In this document: positions 49,924-58,005 of the stretch, piece by piece | Layout of the letters: every line of letters starts with the position of its first letter | How positions within the stretch are numbered: position 1 is the stretch's first letter | Assembly: GCA_964576515.1 (NCBI GenBank) | Contig: CAZNUW010000002.1 | Span: 62,001-126,000, forward strand | From: SHVO01 sp964576515 | GTDB lineage: Bacteria; Pseudomonadota; Alphaproteobacteria; Rhodospirillales; Rhodospirillaceae | Direction of reading: 5' to 3' | DNA length: 64,000 nt | Program-made: the position numbers and the translations under genes | Notes under the pieces: model-generated | The model's input: only the letters and a program-made list of their open reading frames with translations | What the model was told of the DNA's origin: nothing | Database searches by the model: none

Positions 49924-50303
49924 TGTCCGCCTGGTCGGGCCTGCGCACGCTGTTCGGCGGCAAGCCGAAGCCCAAGGCGAAGCGTCCGGCGCGAAAGACT
50001 GTCTTGCCCCCCTCGGAACGCGCGGCGCTCCTCAAGGACGCTATGGCCGCGCATCGCAAAGGGCGCTCCCACGTGCGCGATGTGCTTGAGCGGCAGTTGG
50101 ACGAACTGCGCGCGAAGGTGCCGCGTCCGGGCAAGGATCCCGAGGCCACCGCCCGGATGTTGACGCTCCATCAGGCCGACGGGGCGTTGAAGCGTCTCAT
50201 GACCCACGATCTCAAGCGATTCTTGGTGCTTGTCGGCATCCGGGAACTGCTCGACGACGCGCCGCCGCCGCCGAAAACGACTCGCTCCTTACCAAAGCGT
50301 TGA
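49923..50303 (+). CDS. Hypothetical basic protein, 126 residues
   Basis: I do not recognise a family. The protein begins 'MSAWSGLRTLFGGKPKPKAK' and is strongly basic in the first 30 residues, then helical: 'LKDAMAAHRKGRSHVRDVLE' and 'LKRLMTHDLKRFLVLVGIRELL'. It starts at the last base of the stop of the membrane coiled-coil gene (TGATG), so the two are coupled and probably work together. rpmB follows after a 139-base leader. Confidence 0.6.
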   Translation: MSAWSGLRTLFGGKPKPKAKRPARKTVLPPSERAALLKDAMAAHRKGRSHVRDVLERQLDELRAKVPRPGKDPEATARMLTLHQADGALKRLMTHDLKRFLVLVGIRELLDDAPPPPKTTRSLPKR

Positions 50304-50442
50304 AAACACACATTTTTTAGACGGCGCTTTGGTTCCAGAGTCCCTTGACCCGAACTCCACCAGCGGGTACAACGCCGGACTTTCCGGGGTACCCCCGTCG
50401 TTTGTGGGCGGTAAACCCCGTTTTTATAAGGGAATTTCAGCC
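50304..50442 (+). promoter_or_regulatory. Leader/promoter region of rpmB
   Basis: The 139 bases before rpmB contain GGGGTACCCC at 50386-50395 (a perfect 10-base palindrome) and an A/T-rich segment just before the start (TTTTTATAAGGG). It holds the promoter. A leader hairpin of the kind used for ribosomal protein control is possible but not shown. Confidence 0.35.
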
Positions 50443-50736
50443 ATGGCACGCCGTTGTGCAGCCACCGGCCGCGGCGTTCAAAGCGGCAACAACGTCAGTC
50501 ACGCCAACAACAAGACCCGTCGCCGGTTCCTGCCGAACCTGCATCAGGTGACGTTGTTGTCCGACGTCCTGCGTCAGCGCGTGCGTCTGCGCGTCTCCAG
50601 CAACGGTCTGCGCACCATCGAAAAGCGCGGCGGCATTGATGCCTTCCTGCTCTCGACGCCGGATGCGAAGCTCGAAGAGAGCGCGCTGGTGATCAAGCGC
50701 CGCATCAAGCGCGCCCAGTCGAAGCAGGCCGCTTAA
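50443..50736 (+). CDS. rpmB: 50S ribosomal protein L28
   Basis: A 97-residue ribosomal protein. 'MARRCAATGRGVQSGNNVSHA' and 'NKTRRRFLPNLHQVTL' are the family's characteristic N-terminus, including the CxxTG segment. The alphaproteobacterial form is longer than the 78 residues of E. coli. Start ATG 50443 is fixed by this conserved beginning, although the frame is open further upstream. A strong terminator follows. Confidence 0.97.
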   Translation: MARRCAATGRGVQSGNNVSHANNKTRRRFLPNLHQVTLLSDVLRQRVRLRVSSNGLRTIEKRGGIDAFLLSTPDAKLEESALVIKRRIKRAQSKQAA

Positions 50737-50760
50737 GCCTCTTTCGCTGCGATACGATTT

Positions 50761-50788
50761 AAAAGCCCGCCGGTTGGCGGGCTTTTTT
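50761..50788 (+). terminator. Terminator after rpmB
   Basis: AAAAGCCCGCC and its complement form an 11-base stem around GGTT, with a run of T's (TTTTTT) after it. It can also serve the convergent DUF3291 gene through its A's on the other side. Confidence 0.9.
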
Positions 50789-50799
50789 ATTTGCCGGCG

Positions 50800-51201
50800 T
50801 TATCTGCGCGGTGATCCGAGCGGCGATCCCGTCGCATGAGCGGGCGAAGGATGCAGGACTTTCGAGGTCCACCCATGTTGCGCAAGGCCGCCTTCAGCAT
50901 CCGCCCAACTCACCGTAGGCGTCTCTTGCGTCCAATGGGCGGCGGAGGCTTCGTCACACCAATGTTTGAGCTTGGGCATCGCGGCCAGGTGCGCGCCCGA
51001 CGCCATGAAAGCCCGCATCGCGGCTTCATCGCGCCAGACGGAAACGGTCCAGAATATGCCGCTGGGGCCGCCCCGCACGGCGCTTGAAAGACATCCGTCG
51101 GCGCGCGCGATTTGCCGGTTCACCTTGCCGGTATGCCAGGCAAGCGGAAGGAAGAACCGGAAGGCGCGCAATCGCAAACGGGTGACCGAAACGAAGAACA
51201 T
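50800..51201 (-). CDS. DUF3291/antibiotic-monooxygenase-like protein
   Basis: A 133-residue protein of the DUF3291-like group with a dimeric alpha/beta-barrel fold. Typical sequences are 'FVSVTRLRLRAFRFF', 'GPSGIFWTVSVWRDEAAMRAF' in adjoining parts, 'SGAHLAAMPKLKHWCDEAS' and 'AHWTQE'. The catalytic role is not known for this group. It converges with rpmB through the shared terminator. It is followed 18 bases away by the TPR-like gene on the same strand. Confidence 0.8.
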   Translation of the reverse strand: MFFVSVTRLRLRAFRFFLPLAWHTGKVNRQIARADGCLSSAVRGGPSGIFWTVSVWRDEAAMRAFMASGAHLAAMPKLKHWCDEASAAHWTQETPTVSWADAEGGLAQHGWTSKVLHPSPAHATGSPLGSPRR

Positions 51202-51219
51202 TGGCCACCCCTTCGCGGT

Positions 51220-51687
51220 CTAGCGGTCTTGCGCGAGCGCGTTGCCCTGCGCTTGGGCAATGTTGGCGCGCACCGTGGCCTCAAGGGTTGGCGCGGTGGC
51301 ATCGCCCGAGGCTTGATCGCCTAAGGCTTGTATCATCCGGCGACCGTCGCGCTCCACGATGTGATAGCCCGCGTCCGCGGTCAGCGCCGCGTCGCAGAAC
51401 GGCTGGGCCTCATCGCGCGCGCCGCGCGCGAGATAGGCCAGACACAGGTTCTGCCGCGCAATGAGGTGGTCGCCCGCGTTGGTCTTGGTGCGCAAGACGC
51501 CTTTCGCGAATCGAATCGCATGCGTATGGCGCCCCTCGACAAGGGCTTCTGTGGATTGGTTCGCAAGCGGGGATGTTGCCGACCAAACGGCCAGAGTCTC
51601 AGCCGCTTGCACGTTTGGTCCCGCCAAAAAGCCGGCGCCAAGGACCGCCACACCTAAAGTGAGCCTAAAAAATGCCTTTTTTCCCAT
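51220..51687 (-). CDS. Secreted hypothetical protein with TPR-like region
   Basis: A 155-residue protein with a signal peptide 'MGKKAFFRLTLGVAVLGAGF' ending near 'VQAAE'. The middle part, 'ARQNLCLAYLARGARDEAQPF', fits one tetratricopeptide-like repeat with a Cys pair that could form a disulfide. No named family is recognised. It diverges from the LysR gene, which makes it a candidate LysR target. Confidence 0.65.
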   Translation of the reverse strand: MGKKAFFRLTLGVAVLGAGFLAGPNVQAAETLAVWSATSPLANQSTEALVEGRHTHAIRFAKGVLRTKTNAGDHLIARQNLCLAYLARGARDEAQPFCDAALTADAGYHIVERDGRRMIQALGDQASGDATAPTLEATVRANIAQAQGNALAQDR

Positions 51688-51766
51688 GACTTAATCTCCT
51701 GGCGAAGAAATCTCGAAGCTCTCGCTTCTGACGCGAGGGAAAATAGGATAGAAAACCGTGCATACC

Positions 51767-51783
51767 ATTCCTTAAAATGGAAT
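51767..51783. promoter_or_regulatory. LysR-type box between lysR and the TPR-like gene
   Basis: ATTCC, seven bases, GGAAT form a dyad that contains T-N11-A, the core of LysR-type binding sites. It lies 17 bases upstream of the LysR start. Autoregulation and control of the divergent gene are likely. Confidence 0.5.
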
Positions 51784-51799
51784 AAGAGCGGTAAATATC

Positions 51800-52729
51800 A
51801 TGAATAACCTAGATTGGAGCATTCTCCGGGATTTCATCGCTGTGGCGGAGACAGGAAGCCTGTCCCAAGCCGCGCGGCGTCTGCGTTTGTCGCAGCCGAC
51901 CCTGTCCCGGCGCATCGCCGCGCTCGAAGATCAGCTCAAAGCTCAGCTCTTCCAACGCACCCCCCGCGGTCTCCTGCTCACCGACGCCGGCGAACAGGTT
52001 CTCACGGGCGCGCGCCGGGTCGAGGAGGAAGCCCTGGCCATCGAACGCCAGGCCGAAGCCGCCCATCAGACCCTGACGGGCACGGTGCGCATCTCGGTGA
52101 CGGAAGGCTTGGGGTCGCTCTGGCTGCCACGGAAGCTGGCCGCCTTCCATGCGTCCTATCCGGGCGTCTGCGTCGAAGTGCTGGTGGACAACCGCACCGT
52201 CAACCTGATCCGGCGCGAAGCCGACATCGCCATCCGCATGTTCCGTCCCGAGCAGCCCGACCTGATCGCCAAGAAGGCGGGGGACCTGGTGATGGGGCTT
52301 TACGCTACGCGCGCCTATCTCGATCGGCACGGACGCCCGGCGGATCCCACCGAGCTCAAGAACCATTATCACGTCGGTTTCGACGAAAGCATGAGCACGC
52401 ATCCCGGCGTCGAGAAGTTGGAACGCCTGTTCACGCCCGATCGCATCGTGCACCGCTCCTCCAGCTTCGTCGGTCAGTTGAGCGCGACGCTGGCGGGTAT
52501 CGGCATCGGCGCGCACGACTGCGTGCTCGCGGACGCGGAGCCTTCGCTGGAACGCATCATGCCGGACATCTTCAAGCACGAGATCGAGATCTGGTTGGTC
52601 ACGCACGCCGACTTGCGCCGCAGCGCGCGTATCCGCGCGGTGTTCGACTTCCTGAGCGACGTGATCGCCGCCGACCGCGCGACGCTACTTGGCAATCGGC
52701 CGGTGCCGGTGCTGGGGAACGCGGCTTAA
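51800..52729 (+). CDS. LysR-family transcriptional regulator
   Basis: A 309-residue regulator. The N-terminal winged helix reads 'DFIAVAETGSLSQAARRLRLSQPTLSRRIAALE', the LysR pattern, split here as two adjoining stretches of DNA-binding helix. The remainder is the substrate-binding fold ('GTVRISVTEGLGSLWLPRKL'). It belongs to the group with the 'L..L...VR..A' type effector domain used for metabolite sensing. Its stop overlaps, tail to tail, the stop of cobT. The ligand is unknown. Confidence 0.93.
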   Translation: MNNLDWSILRDFIAVAETGSLSQAARRLRLSQPTLSRRIAALEDQLKAQLFQRTPRGLLLTDAGEQVLTGARRVEEEALAIERQAEAAHQTLTGTVRISVTEGLGSLWLPRKLAAFHASYPGVCVEVLVDNRTVNLIRREADIAIRMFRPEQPDLIAKKAGDLVMGLYATRAYLDRHGRPADPTELKNHYHVGFDESMSTHPGVEKLERLFTPDRIVHRSSSFVGQLSATLAGIGIGAHDCVLADAEPSLERIMPDIFKHEIEIWLVTHADLRRSARIRAVFDFLSDVIAADRATLLGNRPVPVLGNAA

Positions 52730-54633
52730 AACACCGTCGGCGCGCCTTGAAGCGTGCGGCTGCGCCGCATGTCTTCCTCGAACAGGTCGGTGAGCTGGCT
52801 CATCACCGCGCCGCCCAGTTCGTCGGCGTCCATTAGTGTGACCGCGCGGCGGTAGTAGCGCGTCACGTCGTGACCGATGCCGATGGCCAGAAGCTGGATG
52901 TCGGAATGGTTCTCGATATAGGCGATCACTTCGCGCAAGTGATGCTCAAGGTAATTACCGGGGTTCACCGACAAGGTTGAATCGTCGACCGGCGCGCCGT
53001 CCGAGATCACCATCAGGATGCGTCGCTGTTCGCCGCGCATGGCCAGGCGATTGTGCGCCCAGGCCAGGGCCTCGCCGTCGATGTTTTCCTTCAGGATGCC
53101 TTCGCGCAGCATCAAGCCCAGATTGCGCCGCGCGCGCCGCCAGGGCGTGTCCGCCGCCTTATAGACGATGTGGCGTAGATCGTTCAGGCGCCCTGGGTTG
53201 GGCGGCTTTCCGGCTTCCGTCCACAGGCGGCGCGACTGTCCGCCCTTCCATTGGCTGGTGGTGAAGCCCAGAATCTCGACCTTCACCGAGCACCGTTCCA
53301 GGGTGCGCGCGAGGATGTCCGCCGTCATCGCCGCGATGGTGATCGGGCGGCCGCGCATGGAGCCGGAATTGTCGATCAACAGGGTGACGACCGTATCGCG
53401 AAACTCGGTTTCCTTCTCGCGTTTGAACGACAGCGAGTGTGTGGGGTTCGCGACAATGCGGGCGAGCCGGCTTGCGTCGAGCAGGCCTTCCTCCAGATCG
53501 AAGTCCCAACTCCGAGTCTGCTGGGCCAGCAACCGGCGCTGCAAGCGGTTCGCCAGCCGCGACACGACACCTTGCAGGTGGGCAAGCTGGCGGTCGAGCT
53601 GCAGGCGCAGGCGCACCAGTTCGTCCGGATCGCACAGGTTGGCGGCGTCCTCCACTTGGTCGAACCGTGTGGTGAAGACCTTATAGCGGTCTTCCTGCGG
53701 GCCCTGGTTGTGGCCGCGCTGCGGCCGCGCCTGTTTGGCTTCGGCCTCGGCTTCCGCGGCGTCCATGGTCGGTTGACCTTGGCCTTCCACCTCGGACTCG
53801 GCCTGCTCGCCTTGCACCGTGTCGCTGCTGGCTTGCGTTTGCCCGCGGTCGTCGCCGCCCTCTGAACTTTCGTCCTGTTTCTCGTCGCTGTCGGACTCTT
53901 CGGTTTCCGCTTCCGTCTCGATGTCCTCGGTGCCGGATTCGTCCTCGTCCTTCTCCAAGTCCCTGACGTCGTCCTCTTCCAGATTCAGGGCCTGGATCAG
54001 TTGGCGCAGGATGTCGGCGCTGGTCTTCTGGTCGTGGACATTGGCGCTCAACGACGCCAGCGGCGCGTCGAGCTTGTCGCCGAAGGCCTGGCGCAGGATT
54101 TCGCGGACATGCTGGCCGGTCGTGCCCAAGGCCGCGCCGTCGCAGGCGTCGTGGATCAATACGCGCAGTGCATCGTTGCGGTCGATCTGGTCGTAGCTGC
54201 GCGCGGCCTGATAACCTTCCAGCGCAAGACGCTGTTCGAGCGCCCCGGAAAGGTTGCCCGCGACGCCCACATACTGGCGCGCACCCAGGACTTCGACCCG
54301 CGCCTGTTCCATGGCGTTGTAGGCGTCGGTGGCGTCTTTGCTCGCCGGCATGCGCCGGGCATGGATGGCGGCGTTGTGGTGTTTCAGCCTTAACGCGGCG
54401 GCGTCCGCCGCGCCGCGCAGCCGCGCCACGGTCTCTCGCGTCAGCTTGTGCGGCGGCGAGGGCAGGCGCACCTCGCCCGTGGTCACGGGAGCTTTCTGGT
54501 TGGCCGAAACCGGCGAATAGACCACCGTCAGCTCGCGCTTGTTCGCGATGCCTTTGACAGCCGCCGTCGTCGCGCTCTTGAAAGCCTCGCTGCGCGATGG
54601 TCCCTTGTCCGATCCGGAGTAGGGGCGATTCAT
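52726..54633 (-). CDS. cobT: Cobaltochelatase subunit CobT
   Basis: A 635-residue subunit of the aerobic CobNST cobaltochelatase, which inserts cobalt into hydrogenobyrinic diamide. A central very acidic region (about 215-300, Glu/Asp/Ser-rich) is followed by the C-terminal von Willebrand A domain with MIDAS 'LLIDNSGSMRGRPITIAAM' and 'SDGAPVDDS'. It follows cobS with a 12-base gap. CobN is not in the window. Many alphaproteobacteria have this pair away from the cob cluster. Confidence 0.93.
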   Translation of the reverse strand: MNRPYSGSDKGPSRSEAFKSATTAAVKGIANKRELTVVYSPVSANQKAPVTTGEVRLPSPPHKLTRETVARLRGAADAAALRLKHHNAAIHARRMPASKDATDAYNAMEQARVEVLGARQYVGVAGNLSGALEQRLALEGYQAARSYDQIDRNDALRVLIHDACDGAALGTTGQHVREILRQAFGDKLDAPLASLSANVHDQKTSADILRQLIQALNLEEDDVRDLEKDEDESGTEDIETEAETEESDSDEKQDESSEGGDDRGQTQASSDTVQGEQAESEVEGQGQPTMDAAEAEAEAKQARPQRGHNQGPQEDRYKVFTTRFDQVEDAANLCDPDELVRLRLQLDRQLAHLQGVVSRLANRLQRRLLAQQTRSWDFDLEEGLLDASRLARIVANPTHSLSFKREKETEFRDTVVTLLIDNSGSMRGRPITIAAMTADILARTLERCSVKVEILGFTTSQWKGGQSRRLWTEAGKPPNPGRLNDLRHIVYKAADTPWRRARRNLGLMLREGILKENIDGEALAWAHNRLAMRGEQRRILMVISDGAPVDDSTLSVNPGNYLEHHLREVIAYIENHSDIQLLAIGIGHDVTRYYRRAVTLMDADELGGAVMSQLTDLFEEDMRRSRTLQGAPTVF

Positions 54634-54645
54634 CTGGATGGCCGT

Positions 54646-55653
54646 TTAGGCGACCGCGTCCACTGCACTGCCGGCGATGTCCTCGCCGAAGCAGCGCTGA
54701 TAATACTCGGCGATCACCGGGCGCTCGGTCTCGTCGCACTTGTTCAGGAAGGTGACACGGAACGAATAGCCGACATTATTGAAGATGCGGTTGTTCTCCG
54801 CCCAACTGATGACCGTGCGCGGCGACATGACGGTCGAGATATCGCCCGCGATGAAGCCGTTGCGCGTCAGGTCGGCGACCTCGACCATGGCGGCGATCAG
54901 CTTCTTGCCCGCGGCGGTGTCGTAGCCTTTTACCTTCGCCAGTACGATGTTGGTTTCCTCGTCGTGCTTCAGGTAGTTCAGCGTGGCGACGATGTTCCAG
55001 CGGTCCATCTGACCTTGGTTGATCTGCTGCGTGCCGTGGTAAAGGCCGGTCGTGTCACCGAGACCAATGGTGTTGGCCGTCGCGAACAGGCGGAACGCCG
55101 GATGCGGACGGATCACTTTGTTCTGATCCAGGAGCGTGAGGCGGCCTTCCACTTCCAGCACGCGCTGAATCACGAACATCACGTCTGGCCGGCCGGCGTC
55201 GTATTCGTCGAACACCAGGGCGATGGGATGCTGAAGCGCCCACGGCAGCAGGCCTTCGCGAAATTCGGTCACTTGCACGCCGTCGCGGATCACGATGGCG
55301 TCCTTACCGATCAGGTCGATGCGGCTGATGTGGCTGTCGAGGTTGATGCGCAGGCACGGCCAGTTCAGGCGCGCGGCGACCTGCTCGATATGGGTCGATT
55401 TTCCGGTGCCGTGATAACCCTGCACCAGGACGCGGCGGTTGTGCGCGAAACCGGCGAGAATGGCGAGCGTCGTGTCGTGGTCGAAGCGATAGGCGGGATC
55501 GACTTCTGGCACATGGTCGGCGCGGGCCGTGAACGCCGGCACTTTCATGTCGATATCGAGGCCGAAGGTCTCGCGAACGGAAACCTGCCGGTCCGGCGCC
55601 GTCATTCCCAAATCGTCACGTACGCTCTCGTTCCGCTTGCTCATCGCCGTCAT
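54646..55653 (-). CDS. cobS: Cobaltochelatase subunit CobS (AAA+ ATPase)
   Basis: A 335-residue MoxR-type AAA+ ATPase. Walker A is 'QGYHGTGKSTHIEQVAARL', Walker B 'ALVFDEYDAGRPDVM', and sensor 'FRLFATANTIGLGD'. The N-terminal part begins near 'VSVRETFGLDIDMKVP', characteristic of CobS. CobS forms a ring on CobT to power cobalt insertion. An ATG three codons later is an alternative start. The J-domain gene lies upstream on the same strand. Confidence 0.95.
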   Translation of the reverse strand: MTAMSKRNESVRDDLGMTAPDRQVSVRETFGLDIDMKVPAFTARADHVPEVDPAYRFDHDTTLAILAGFAHNRRVLVQGYHGTGKSTHIEQVAARLNWPCLRINLDSHISRIDLIGKDAIVIRDGVQVTEFREGLLPWALQHPIALVFDEYDAGRPDVMFVIQRVLEVEGRLTLLDQNKVIRPHPAFRLFATANTIGLGDTTGLYHGTQQINQGQMDRWNIVATLNYLKHDEETNIVLAKVKGYDTAAGKKLIAAMVEVADLTRNGFIAGDISTVMSPRTVISWAENNRIFNNVGYSFRVTFLNKCDETERPVIAEYYQRCFGEDIAGSAVDAVA

Positions 55654-55736
55654 CTCTCCGCGAGGCCCGTAAAAAGGGTAAGGCCGGGTCTTATGACATG
55701 CCCGGTACGCCCGGGCAATTATAGCCCTATCGGCCT

Positions 55737-55774
55737 GAATTATATGGGAAGAGACGAATTATTTGGGAAGAGAC
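55737..55774. repeat. Tandem 19-base repeat with one mismatch
   Basis: Copies at 55737-55755 and 55756-55774 start GAATTAT and end GGGAAGAGAC, and differ at one base (A/T). They lie in the gap between the J-domain gene and cobS, in the promoter zone of cobS. Confidence 0.85.
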
Positions 55775-55829
55775 GTATGTCGGAAGAGGCAAGGGGGCGC
55801 GAAAAGGCGGAAACGGCCTCTGCACCTAT

Positions 55830-56447
55830 TTAGGCGGCGCCCGCCAAGCCCGCGCGTAGCGTTTGATACGCTTCGTTGATCGCCTTCATCCGGTTCTCGG
55901 CGTCCGCCGAGCCGCCGTTCGCGTCCGGGTGATACTTCTTCACCAGCGCCTTGTAGCGTTCCTTCAACGCCTCCAGGGTCACCGGACCCGAGAGATTCAA
56001 GGCTTTCAGCGCCTTGTTGCGCGCGGTTGCGCCGCCTGGCGTCGCGCGCGCCTGGGCGTCGCTTTCGCGCGTCTTCTTACGGTCCTCGAAATCGGTCCCG
56101 GCCGAAAATCCAAACGGGTCGTTGACCCTGGCGCTCGCGCGCCCGGCGCGGTAGCCCGCGCCCAATGTGCCCAGTTTCCAGGTCGGGCGCTCCCACGTAG
56201 CGGCGCTGCGGATTTCGGCCTCCAGATCGGCGACGGACGCGCCGGCGTGGAAGTCCCACTGCGCGTTATAGGCGCGCACGTGCTCCAGGCAGAGCATCTG
56301 GTATTCCGCGAGTCGCCTGTCTTTCGGCGCGCGGTACTCGCCCGCGCCCGCGCACCCGTCCCACGCGCACGGCGTGGGCCCCGCTGCCTTCCCTGAAGGG
56401 CCGGACTTCCCCGAGGCGCAGGTGAAGCGATCGCGTGTTTCGGACAT
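55830..56447 (-). CDS. Small J-domain protein
   Basis: A 205-residue protein with its J domain at the C-terminus (about 140-200): 'LKALNLSGPVTLEALKERYK', HPD in 'YHPDANGGS' and 'INEAYQTLR'. The N-terminal part contains 'PCAWDGCAGAGEYRAP' and 'YQMLCLEHVRAYNAQWDFHA', a Cys/His-rich region conserved in alphaproteobacteria. It should recruit DnaK to a specific task; the substrate is unknown. ATG 56447 is preferred over a longer open frame. It is divergent from bolA. Confidence 0.88.
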   Translation of the reverse strand: MSETRDRFTCASGKSGPSGKAAGPTPCAWDGCAGAGEYRAPKDRRLAEYQMLCLEHVRAYNAQWDFHAGASVADLEAEIRSAATWERPTWKLGTLGAGYRAGRASARVNDPFGFSAGTDFEDRKKTRESDAQARATPGGATARNKALKALNLSGPVTLEALKERYKALVKKYHPDANGGSADAENRMKAINEAYQTLRAGLAGAA

Positions 56448-56520
56448 GGGTTGAATATGAGGAGCGGGGCTAAAATCCACAATCTTGTTTCTTTTTTTGG
56501 CCTGTGCTTGACCTTGTCCT

Positions 56521-56796
56521 ATGAACACATACGCCGCGCGCATCCGCGCAAAACTCACAGAGTCCCTTGCGCCCACGCGCCTCGAGATCGAGGACGACAG
56601 CGCCCGCCATAGCGGCCACGCCGGCGCGCATCCCGACGGCGGCGGCGAAACGCATTTCAATGTCGTGATCGAGTCCGCGGCCTTCGCCGGGAAGAACCGC
56701 GTCGCGCGCCAGCGTCTCGTCTATGGAATTCTCGCCGACGAACTGCGCGAGCGTGTCCACGCCCTGTCGCTGAAACTCACCGCGCCCGGTGAATAA
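56521..56796 (+). CDS. BolA-family protein
   Basis: A 91-residue BolA protein with the KH-like fold: 'LAPTRLEIEDDSARHSGH', 'ETHFNVVIESAAFAGKNRVARQ' in part and 'HALSLKLTAPGE'. The conserved His and the 'RVARQRLVY' helix are present. BolA works with monothiol glutaredoxins in iron-sulfur cluster handling. It is divergent from the J-domain gene, an arrangement common in alphaproteobacteria. The start is ATG 56521. Confidence 0.93.
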   Translation: MNTYAARIRAKLTESLAPTRLEIEDDSARHSGHAGAHPDGGGETHFNVVIESAAFAGKNRVARQRLVYGILADELRERVHALSLKLTAPGE

Positions 56797-56808
56797 CCAG
56801 GCGAATAA

Positions 56809-57372
56809 CTACGCGCCTTTATAGAACTCGGGGAATTCGCGTTTCACGATGGGGCTATTGGTCGCCCAGGTGTGGCACGTGTTCAGGAAATGCGGCATCG
56901 ACCGCGGCAGACCTTTTTCCTGACGGTCCTTCATGCGCGCGATGCGCGCGCGCACCATCGTCTGCATCAGTGTCGTCGCCACAGGGCCGATCAGCGAATT
57001 CATATGCGTGCAGCCCAGCGTCCCGCCGAACAGGTCGCCGACTTTCTTTGTGAACCCCGGTTTGATCGCAAGGCCCGTCAGCGCCTCGAATTTCGGCGCG
57101 ATAGAGGGGCACACGCGCCACGGCGAATAGTCCATCGCCGTCGCGCTCGCGGTGATGATCATATTGTCGTTCACGGTGATGCGTAGGTGCATGTCGTGGA
57201 TCGGCTGGCCGGCGGGGATGACGCCGCGCTCGTCCCAGTTTTGGATGGTGTCCGCCTTCACATCGCACAGGCGGCCGTCCACGTCCCACTGGCCGTCGGC
57301 GCGTTCATAACCTTCGCAGACGATGGTGCGCGTGTGTCTTAAGGTGCGCGGGACGGGCGGCGGCAGCGGCAT
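56809..57372 (-). CDS. DUF2889 family protein (copy 2)
   Basis: A 187-residue DUF2889 protein: 'RTLRHTRTIVCEGYERADGQW', 'LCDVKADTIQNW', 'MHLRITVNDNMIITASATAMD', 'VCPSIAPKFEALTGLAIKPGF' and 'LGCTHMNSLIGPVATTLMQT'. The function is unknown; the Cys and His in 'GCTHMNSL' are conserved. The ATG overlaps the stop of the copy upstream (ATGA), so the two are coupled paralogues. A longer open frame exists but is not supported. Confidence 0.85.
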   Translation of the reverse strand: MPLPPPVPRTLRHTRTIVCEGYERADGQWDVDGRLCDVKADTIQNWDERGVIPAGQPIHDMHLRITVNDNMIITASATAMDYSPWRVCPSIAPKFEALTGLAIKPGFTKKVGDLFGGTLGCTHMNSLIGPVATTLMQTMVRARIARMKDRQEKGLPRSMPHFLNTCHTWATNSPIVKREFPEFYKGA

Positions 57373-57932
57373 CAGGCCTCCCCTGTGTAAAGGCTCGGGA
57401 ACTGATCGCGCGTGACGTCGCCGCCGGAGTTCCAGGCATGACACTGATTGACGAAGAACGCCGTCACAGGTTCCCCGCGCGCTTCCTTGTCCTTCAACGC
57501 CTTGTAGGCGCCGGGCGACAGGAGCTGATAGGCCGTATTCGCCATGGGTCGCAGCAGGTCGACCAGGTGCACGCAGCCTTGGGTGCCGCCCAGCGCCTCG
57601 CGCACCGCCTTGGTGAACCCTTTGCCGAGATTGAGGCCCACCAGGCGCTGGAAGTTCGGCGTGATGGACGGGCACATATTGAACGGCGTGTAGTCCATCG
57701 CGGCGGCGACCTCGCGGATCGTGAGCGCGCCGTCGATCGTCAGGCGTAAGCCCATACCGTGCACGGGCACGCCGGCTTTGACGTCGCCCCGGTCGGTGCT
57801 GGTGAAGTCGTAACTTTTAGCATCCGTCATCCAACCATCGATGTCGTAGAGACCGTCGTCGCGCTCGTACCCCTCGCACGTGATCGTGCGGGTATGAACA
57901 AGCTCGCGGTCCTGGGGCGGCGCTAACGGCAT
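57372..57932 (-). CDS. DUF2889 family protein (copy 1)
   Basis: A 186-residue protein of the same family as its downstream neighbour: 'RELVHTRTITCEGYERDDGL', 'MTDAKSYDFTSTDRG', 'MGLRLTIDGALTIREVAAAMD', 'MCPSITPNFQRLVGLNLGKGF' and 'QGCVHLVDLLRPMANTAYQ'. It matches copy 2 along its length but is clearly diverged. The function is unknown. The region upstream (58 bases and beyond) contains the CBS gene on the same strand. Confidence 0.85.
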   Translation of the reverse strand: MPLAPPQDRELVHTRTITCEGYERDDGLYDIDGWMTDAKSYDFTSTDRGDVKAGVPVHGMGLRLTIDGALTIREVAAAMDYTPFNMCPSITPNFQRLVGLNLGKGFTKAVREALGGTQGCVHLVDLLRPMANTAYQLLSPGAYKALKDKEARGEPVTAFFVNQCHAWNSGGDVTRDQFPSLYTGEA

Positions 57933-58005
57933 TCCGCCGATATACGAAAAGGGGTATGGCCCGGCAAGTGCGGGCCCGGTCTAGCAGCTATGCAGGGATC
58001 GGCGT

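Noticed and set aside
55777..55833. 18-codon peptide (MSEEARGREKAETASAPI) on the plus strand
   Set aside because: It is too short, overlaps the end of the J-domain gene, and has no sign of selection that can be seen here.
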